From Craterostigma plantagineum (lineage: Eukaryota; Streptophyta; Magnoliopsida; Lamiales; Linderniaceae), in assembly GCA_027422505.1 (NCBI GenBank), contig JAPQWV010001406.1, forward strand, positions 26,335 to 90,334: a stretch of 64,000 nucleotides of DNA, in the 5' to 3' direction. The translations under genes and the position numbers were made by a program. The notes beneath the pieces were generated by a model, which worked only from the letters and a program-made list of their open reading frames with translations, searched no databases and was not told where the DNA came from. Positions within the stretch are counted from its first letter, which is position 1. The number at the start of each line of letters is the position of its first letter. Of the stretch, positions 57,357 to 64,000 are shown piece after piece.

Positions 57357-59190
57357 GATGGTTTTTCACCTAAAACAGTTATACTTTCCCAAAATCATAC
57401 AAAGGAGGAAATAATCGATGAACCAGTCTCATATCCAAAAGATAAAAGTCCCAGAATATATGGCATAGTTATGATGAACCTGGAAAACACAATGTACAAT
57501 GACATAATTTTCATGGCCAAGCAGGCAATAATAGCAATGATGGAGTTGAGTCGGTCAACGGTTTGGTGTGGTAGAGGAAGGAGACATTGAATACATCATA
57601 AATTATATCACCCTCGACGCGCATTGAATGAACTAGCCAGCATACAAGAGTGCAATAGCTTTACACCTACTAAACCAACGTGTGGTGATGTAATACAAAC
57701 TAAAATAAGCTCAGCTAAATTAGAAATTTTGAGAGGTTATACTTATCAAGAAAATCGGTCACACTCTACCTTCTTCAAGGGTTTTCTTTTTCTAACCTAA
57801 GCTACCATTAGCAGAGCAAAACTAAAAAGTACAGCATTGCGAGCAAGAAATTAGAAAGCAGGAACAGAATTACAAATCACAGCCTGAAGACGAGATTTCA
57901 GCCATAAATTCGCAAACTAAGCAGCTGCCGTAAAAAATCGAACTCACTTCAACACCAGCAAGGATTAAATCATAAGCCATGCATAAAGCCATTAGTAATT
58001 TGATCATTCGAGTTAATTTCAACGAAGGCCCACCGAAAACATTAATTCAGCAGTGCTACAGCAGACCAAATCCCCGCAATCCTTACTAGGGACAAAAAAA
58101 AGCAGAAACAAACGAGAGCAAATAAAAAGGTGAAACTGAAAAGGTACCCACCTACCTGGGAAAATTACTGAGGGCTCTGTAACTCGAACCACCGTCACTT
58201 GAGTACAGCAGAAAGTAAAGGATAAAAAGGGAAAAAAAAACACTTCCACACTAGGTTCAGTTCAGCTCAGCCTGTATAACAGAAGAAATCGAATGTTTTC
58301 ACCCGTAGTACGCGATAGACAATCGACTCACTAGTCAAGCAAGCACTCAGTTGAGCAGCGTGGTGTGTTTGACAGCTCTCTGATCTGCGAATTTTCGGGA
58401 AATCACAGTTGTTCGCTTCGCTGACCGTTTCTGAATGAACATAAAGGGCAAGCAGTTAAAGATCGGGGAACGGGTTACGGGTTATGGGTTATTTATTCGG
58501 GTCGTACTATCAAACAAAATACAACGGATCGTCCCCGGTTTGGTACCGTACTTTGTCATACAATTAAAGCCATTCTCGCAATTTATATTGACTATAATAC
58601 TCAATAGTACTGCGTTGTTGCTCAACTGTATTATTGAAGTCAAAGCTTCTTAGTACGTAGACGAGATAATTTCCTAGCCCACAATAGTTGAAGATAATAA
58701 GTTCGGAAAATCATCGTGTTGCTTAAAAGTTAGAAGTTACAATGCACGTATATTACAACCAAATTACAAAGTTATATAAAAAAAATTCTTCATCCAAGAA
58801 ACACTCAACTCTTGTCAAGTTTTTCACTTTCTTTCCCTCAGGAATAGTTGCGAAACGTCCCAATCGAGATAAATCCCACCAGCAAGGCCAAAGTTTGGAA
58901 TATTTGCAATAAAGGCACACTTGCCATAAAGAAGAAGTCAATTAGTTCAACAAGATTAGTCATGATCAAACTCTGTTTCAATAAATTATAGCATTACTAC
59001 ACTAAGAAGTTGTCAAAATCAGCGGAGTCTGTTTCATTACAACATGCGAATCAACAGCTAATACATTTCTTTCCTTCCTGGTAAAGATATTCTTGCTTGA
59101 ACAGAAGATTAATCTTTTGGTTCTCTTCACATTCATATGCCATACCTGTATATAGTCCTCTCTTAACCATCATGATGAACCATCTTTAAG
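57357..59190. other. Leader/intergenic region between acidic-protein gene and XTH
   Basis: Likely contains the 5' leader of the minus-strand gene at 55955-57356, possibly with an intron. Apart from a 41-codon hydrophobic minus ORF (58838-58963), no coding sequence is recognised. Confidence 0.4.
58838..58963 (-). CDS. Small hydrophobic ORF (41 residues), unknown
   Basis: Complete ATG-to-stop frame: begins MTNLVELIDFFFMASVPLLQ and ends SIGTFRNYS, with one long hydrophobic helix. I do not recognise it. It could be a real small membrane peptide, an exon remnant, or chance. Confidence 0.2.
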   Translation of the reverse strand: MTNLVELIDFFFMASVPLLQIFQTLALLVGFISIGTFRNYS

Positions 59191-60312
59191 ATGACGATAA
59201 ATCCGTTACACAACTGCTTAATTTCGGTAGGAATTTTTCGCTATTATATCTCGGCACAACGTTCTTCGGCATCAGTCATTTCGACGGGGATTTCAACAAG
59301 GATTTCTTCGTAACGTGGTCGCCAAACCATGTAAATACTTCAGATGATGGAACAAGCCGAAGCTTAACGCTCGAAAGAGATTCAGGTTAACGTGTATATT
59401 ATCGATCTTACCCCATAACTTCAAGTCTTACGATTTCAGCCCTTAATTTCTTCAGGTTCGGTTTTTGCTTCGAAGGACACTTTCTTGTTCGCCAGTTCGA
59501 CATGCAAATTAAGCTTATACCAGGGAACTCGGCGGGAACAGTGGTGGCCTACTATGTAAGAAGTCCTGCAAACATATTGTAACAACGTTTTGCTTCTTTT
59601 CCATTCGTAAGCTGAGATAATCCCACAATTTCTTGCAGTTAACTTCGGAGGAGCCGAACAGAGACGAGGTAGACTTTGAGTTCCTCGGGAATGTACCCGG
59701 GCAACCTTACACCCTACAGACAAACGATACGTGCATGGATTCGACGACAGAGAACAGAGGATCAAGCTATGGTTTGACCCAACGAAAGATTTCCACATTA
59801 CTCCATACTATGGAACGTCCACCAAACGTGTAAGCTTCTAAGATCGCACTCGAAGTAGATAACTAAAAGAAAAGAGACCCGCTCGATTACTTACTTGTGC
59901 TCTTGCAGATTCATGGTGGATTGGGTTCCTATTAGGACATACAGAAACCATGCAGACAAGAATGTCCCATTCCCGACAACGCAGCCCATGAGGGTTCAAG
60001 CGAGCATATGGAACGGAGAGGATTGGGCCACAAATGGGGCAGGAGAGACAAGATAGATTGGTCCGAAGCGCCTTTTGTGGCGTCGTTTAGGAACCACAAG
60101 ATGATGCTTGTGTTTGGAAGAGAAACCCTAGGTTTTGTGCGGGCAGCAGCCCGACGAATTGGTGGAACAGTGAATGGTCGAGCAGCCTAACGTGGGCGCA
60201 GAGGAGGTTGTTCAGATGGGTTAGGAAGTATTATCTCACCTATGATTATTGCCAGGATTCTCCGAGGTTTAACGATAGCCTCCCCAAGGAGTGCTCTCTG
60301 ACCAAGTATTGA
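59191..60312 (+). CDS. Xyloglucan endotransglucosylase/hydrolase (XTH)
   Basis: Four exons: 59191-59385, 59456-59555, 59639-59827 and 59909-60312. The start MTINPLHNCLISVGIF leads, after one T is added, into SLLYLGTTFFGIS, a signal peptide, then FDGDFNKDFFVTWSPNHVNT. Later come KLIPGNSAGTVVAYY, the catalytic motif DEVDFEFLG, FVASFRNHK, the WN.EDWAT block, CVWKRNPRFCAGSSPTNWWN and the cysteine-bearing end YDYCQDSPRFNDSLPKECSL. XTHs (GH16) cut and rejoin xyloglucan in the wall. In the motif Val replaces the commoner Ile; both Glu are present. Six single-base deletions are needed for a continuous frame of about 297 residues, the most of any gene here, so a recent pseudogene cannot be excluded. 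Confidence 0.87.
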
Positions 60313-60746
60313 TCTGTAAAATAAAATCGAATGTTTACAGATCATGGGTTGGCATACTGTGATAATGAGAGGTTGAATGTTAGGCGCTGGCATGCACGGA
60401 TTGATTCAGAACATGTTACTGGACTATATATTATGTAAGGGAATACTAAGGTACAGAAATGGTGAAATATTCAATCACAAGAACACCAGCCACACTGAAT
60501 ATTCCTCTCTAATTTATAGTCGAATTGTGTACGAGCATAGCAAATAAGAACGAAACAGACTGCTTACCGTTCTTAAACATCTCCAACAAAATGAAGCTGA
60601 ACGCCGGTCAATTTCCGGAGATCATACTACTTCACAGCCCACAGGCATCAACACTCAAATTGCAATGAGCCAGATGCTTAAGCCGAGCAATTTGCACCCA
60701 CGAAAAAAACTAATTTTACTAATGTAAACCCGAAACTACGAAACAA
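60313..60746. other. Intergenic region, no gene seen
   Basis: XTH 3' flank; short ORFs only. Confidence 0.35.
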
Positions 60747-60995
60747 TTAGCTCAAAATACCAGAATCATACAACATAGTATCTCTAAAGCTCTCCAGAAA
60801 TTTCAGAGCGTCGAACTGCGGCAAATCACAGGCGTACGGCTTCCACCTCCACCTGACGACATTCGATTTGTTGTTCTCGATACAGTACCATTCGCGAACA
60901 TCTCCTTGCACGTATGGTCGATCGTAGATCCATCGTCCGTTCGAATAGTTGCAGTCGACGTTAGCATTTCCCAATACCTCGCCGTAGTTTGAGAA
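60747..60995 (-). pseudogene. TRICHOME BIREFRINGENCE-LIKE (TBL) fragment
   Basis: Minus strand: NVDCNYSNGRWIYDRPYVQG, REWYCIENNKSNVVRWRWKP and ACDLPQFDALKFLESFRDTM, the PMR5N/TBL N-terminal cysteine-rich region of wall-polysaccharide O-acetyltransferases. It then departs from the family and stops at 60747, before the GDS esterase motif. Upstream sequence (RRGSNFSNYGEVLG) has no clear start or signal anchor. An isolated exon with no downstream partner is best read as a gene fragment. Confidence 0.7.
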
Positions 60996-61436
60996 GTTGC
61001 TCCCCCGTCGCTTCTGAAGAGAGAGGCGAGTCAGACGAGAGATAAGACAAGGCGTGCCGTGACCGTCGAACTTGGGTGTGGTGTGGGTGGTGATCTTTCG
61101 CGGCTATGGTTCTTTTTTCTTTAACTGCTTTATTCGTAATTTATTTTACCATGTTTCCCTTCTTGAATATTTTATACGTGAATGGTAAACTATAATTGGG
61201 TCCAAATAAACTTGGGCCCACAAAGATACATAATAAAAAAATACTAACTATTAATTGATTAATTAACTAGGATCCAACAAAATGTGTCAGTGAAGAATGT
61301 TTGTTACACTGATGTCTATTTGAACAAAAAGAGATTTTTGGCCTGTTTTTTTACGTGAAGTGAAAGTGAACCAAATAATCTAATTTGAAAAAAACTACAA
61401 AAGAACAAAAAACCCGACTTTTTTCGGGTACTCGAT
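60996..61436. other. Intergenic region, no gene seen
   Basis: AT-rich; includes the 3' flank of the CGR2/3-like gene. Confidence 0.35.
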
Positions 61437-62993
61437 TCAATGCAGTGGTTTGAGGTGAAAACCTGGCATGCTGATTCCTTGTTTGCATCTTGTTCAAACT
61501 TTTTCTTAACAGCTGCATTCTCTTCTAAGCCCGATTGAACGAGAAGTTCACCCACCAAGATGAGCTGCGCATTTTGGCCTACACACGAAGAGAGGTAAGG
61601 CTCAGAATATGATTTCCCAAGTTTTTTGCTGCTCATTGAAAGAACAAGATGATTGATTTCTTTCTCTCTATGTAATCTAGCTTCAAGCGCTATTATCTAA
61701 TAACAAGCTTTGATGCGTAAGAGAAAGGAGAAAAACAAGAATGAGAAACTTCAGTCGTCCAAATTTGGATAGCTCGGGCACTTTTCGCTCTCTGATTACC
61801 TGGGTAACCTACATAATAGACAATGATTAGACATCAAGAATATATAGCTTGACTACTCTATGAAACCAACCAACATGTTTTGTAGATTAGATTAGATTGA
61901 ATAGCAATTGACAGCCATGAAAATGTACCTGATAATATAACCAAGCCATCAGAGGCAACCCTTGCTAGATCTGGGACAGTCTTGTTGAGGTATTTAGGTG
62001 AAAGGTAGTCCAAACATCAGACACTATGACCAGAGAGAAAGACTTGGGACGGTAAGGAAGTGGAAACTTTATATCGGCGACGCGCACGATGCCTTTGTGC
62101 ACGAGGCTCTTGCAGCTGGCGTCAGCATCGTCCATCTCATAGGGCTCTACGCCCCAAGCTTCGGTGTTACCCCCTTCCTTTAATAGCTGAGAGGCAACCG
62201 AGCAGGTCTCTGGGCCTACGTGCAAAACTTTTCGCATGCTGTCCCCGTATACTTCTTGAGTATGGGTATTAATCTTCGAGCTTCCAACGTGCATGAAACC
62301 CCACCTGTGTGTACAACGTTAAGAATCAAATGCCTGCTAATTAGAACTTCTAGTAATAGCAGCATAGTCTAGATGCTCACCGTCAAGTCTATTTAGGCAG
62401 CTATATCATTCCTGCCACCTGCCGCAAGAAATGAAATGAATTTACCGGAAATGGTTTCAGTTTGAGCTAATTATCAGAAAGAATGATTATAAATGCAATC
62501 TCATGCTAGAAAATTTCAATCTTCGGCCCAATCAATTAAGTAGAAGCATTTAACTCGGAAACGAAAAGGTGGACTGTCGAGACTCGAGAATGAGAAATTT
62601 TTTTATCAACATTAAAAGTATGCAAGAAACGGTAAGTAATCAATAACGGACCTGAATTATGATATAGATAACCAACTATCAGCAGAGCTCCCTGAAAGAT
62701 CCAGAAAGTACGAAATCAGATTCATCCCTAGCTAATCAGAAAGAACATGCCTGTGTGAGTGCATTCTTCTAGGTAACTCAGCACAAATCTGGATTATTTT
62801 AGAGTATTCTGAACGATATATAAGGCCGTGTGTTATGAAGTCAAGTGCTACGGATAACAGTAGAATCTGAAAACTACCACAGCAAGTGCTACGGATAACA
62901 GAGAGGAAGGGCGAGATTGGGGTTCGATAAACCGGAAAAATGGAGGCTCCCACTCTCTGCAAATCTACGAGAAGTATGGGGCCTTCGGGACAT
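61437..62993 (-). CDS. Golgi pectin methyltransferase, CGR2/CGR3-like
   Basis: Start at 62993 (MSRRPHTSRRFAESGSLHFS), then across one frame break PQSRPSSLLSVALAV and GALLIVGYLYHNSG, which together make an N-terminal signal anchor typical of Golgi type II proteins. The methyltransferase part (62294-61965) has YGDSMRKVLHVGPETCSVAS, EAWGVEPYEMDDADASCKSL and VRVADIKFPLPYRPKSFSLV, followed in another frame by LDYLSPKYLNKTVPDLARVA. The last exon gives QSGLEENAAVKKKFEQ and, with one T restored, CQVFHLKPLH to the stop at 61437. CGR2/CGR3 methylate homogalacturonan in the Golgi using S-adenosylmethionine. Exon edges are approximate and at least three single-base breaks occur. Confidence 0.87.
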
Positions 62994-64000
62994 TGTTTCA
63001 CAGCTACAACAACCTGCCACACAACACAACACGTCGTATATATATGAATTGATTACATATATTTAACTTAACACTGTACAAACATAGAACAAGTTTCCAA
63101 ATATGTTCCAATCGGTTTAATGAATCCATGCATCTGTACCAATGAAATACGTATTCCATAAAAAAAGCCCTTATGCATCAACCACAAGATAGAAAATAAT
63201 TTCTGGTTGCATGGAATTTGAATATCGCAAGGAACCTTCAATACTGCAAATGCAAAGTCAGCTACGAGGATCAATCGACATTAGGCACAACAATCTGACA
63301 AACAAACAGTGCGAAGAAAACAGCCGAACCAGATATTGAATGAGTAAAATCGTGCGAATAAACGTAAGATCATCACAAGATCCCCAACGCAAAGCGAGAA
63401 AAGAATGCAATCCCACGAGGAAAGTAGGCAACCATGATAGGAAACCAGAAGTGAAAAGATAAATCCAAAATTCCAGAAACGGAAGCAACGCAGATTCTCT
63501 CGTAAAGACGTACGAACACATCACCTGAGAATTATTAAATTGTAGCTCGATAACTCCAATCTGCATCAATGATCTGTCCCCCGTGAGCTTGAACAATTAT
63601 TTATCTTTTTCTTTTAATAATATTGCAATTTTTCCTCTTTCTGATTGAAGTTTAAGTTGTTCGTCCTCGGCTTCAGACCTTTTTGGGTCGTTTATAATTT
63701 AGCTAAAATGGGCCAATCACAAAAGATGCTGGGCCCAATAAAAACGAAAAGGACTATTTCTTAGGTTTATTACAACGAACTCAAAGAACCTTCCATGGAA
63801 TAAACAGCCGTTGTTGCAGTTAAACGGTCAACAAAATCATGAAGCTCCTTCATAAACTTAAGGTATGAGTAACAACTCAAAGGCCTAGTAAGTTCATTTG
63901 TAATGCTTATGTTTTTTATCCTTTCTCCTTCTCCTTTGGTCTCTAGACTCCTCCTTTGATTTGTGTTTTCTTGGAGTGTCATTTGCTCGCGCTTCTCTTC
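62994..64000. other. Upstream region of CGR2/3-like gene; no certain gene
   Basis: Probably holds its promoter and leader. A minus-strand ORF at 63770-63982 (MTLQENTNQRRSLETKGEGE, then LKFMKELHDFVDRLTA) matches no family I know and may be the start or interior of a gene running off the edge, or chance. Confidence 0.3.

Noticed and set aside
56856..57590. Plus-strand ORF of 244 codons
   Set aside because: It is antisense to the acidic membrane-protein gene; its Ser-rich composition is the mirror of that gene's Glu/Asp codons and it has no domain.
63258..63596. Minus ORF of 112 codons upstream of CGR2/3
   Set aside because: Hydrophobic by chance in AT-rich leader or intron sequence; no similarity recognised.

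Overview
This window is plant nuclear DNA, most likely from a eudicot. The genes are intron-containing with GT-AG junctions, and they match plant-specific families: a ZAT10-type zinc finger, an RSL-class bHLH, a type I MADS protein, a plastid pyruvate kinase, XTH, CGR2/3 and SHW1. They are interleaved with LTR retrotransposons, a Mutator-like element, a Helitron and several MITEs. I cannot name the species from sequence alone.

Layout. 1-1.9 kb: end of a minus-strand LTR element. 3.24-6.37 kb: Mutator-like element with a 10-bp target duplication, holding a transposase N-terminal remnant and an antisense plant-mobile-domain ORF, with a nested hAT-like MITE. 6.5-7.3 kb: ZAT10-like repressor (minus). 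8.67-10.96 kb: BUB3 spindle-checkpoint gene (minus, 9 exons). 11.6-17.25 kb: complete Copia element inserted beside a 122-bp-arm hairpin element. 18.6-23.3 kb: second Copia element (minus). 23.6-24.76 kb: RSL-type bHLH (plus). 24.8-27.8 kb: serine carboxypeptidase-like gene (minus) with a Tourist-like MITE in an intron. 28.15-28.58 kb: EVE-domain gene (minus), head to head with an SHW1-like gene (28.84-29.67 kb, plus). 29.9-31.24 kb: plastid membrane protein of unknown role (minus). 32.5-35.1 kb: plastid pyruvate kinase (minus). 35.7-43.5 kb: Helitron carrying fragments of at least four host genes. 43.9-45.0 kb: AGL62-like MADS gene (plus). 45.4-55.6 kb: Sirevirus-type Copia element (minus) with a third ORF after pol. 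55.95-57.36 kb: membrane-anchored acidic protein (minus). 59.2-60.3 kb: XTH (plus). 60.7-61.0 kb: TBL fragment. 61.4-63.0 kb: CGR2/3 pectin methyltransferase (minus).

The host genes are unrelated housekeeping or developmental genes and do not form a pathway cluster. Two of them (XTH, CGR2/3) and one fragment (TBL) concern cell-wall polysaccharides and lie close together, which may be chance.

Nearly every conserved gene needs one or more single-base corrections, mostly a missing base in a short homopolymer, to read through. The same pattern across unrelated genes points to residual long-read consensus errors rather than mass pseudogenisation. CDS entries therefore span whole genes and note the frame breaks. 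The most unusual content is the 7.8-kb Helitron with its captured, partly fused gene fragments, and a dispersed ATGTTG/CAACAT motif that recurs through the LTRs and all ORFs of the Sirevirus.
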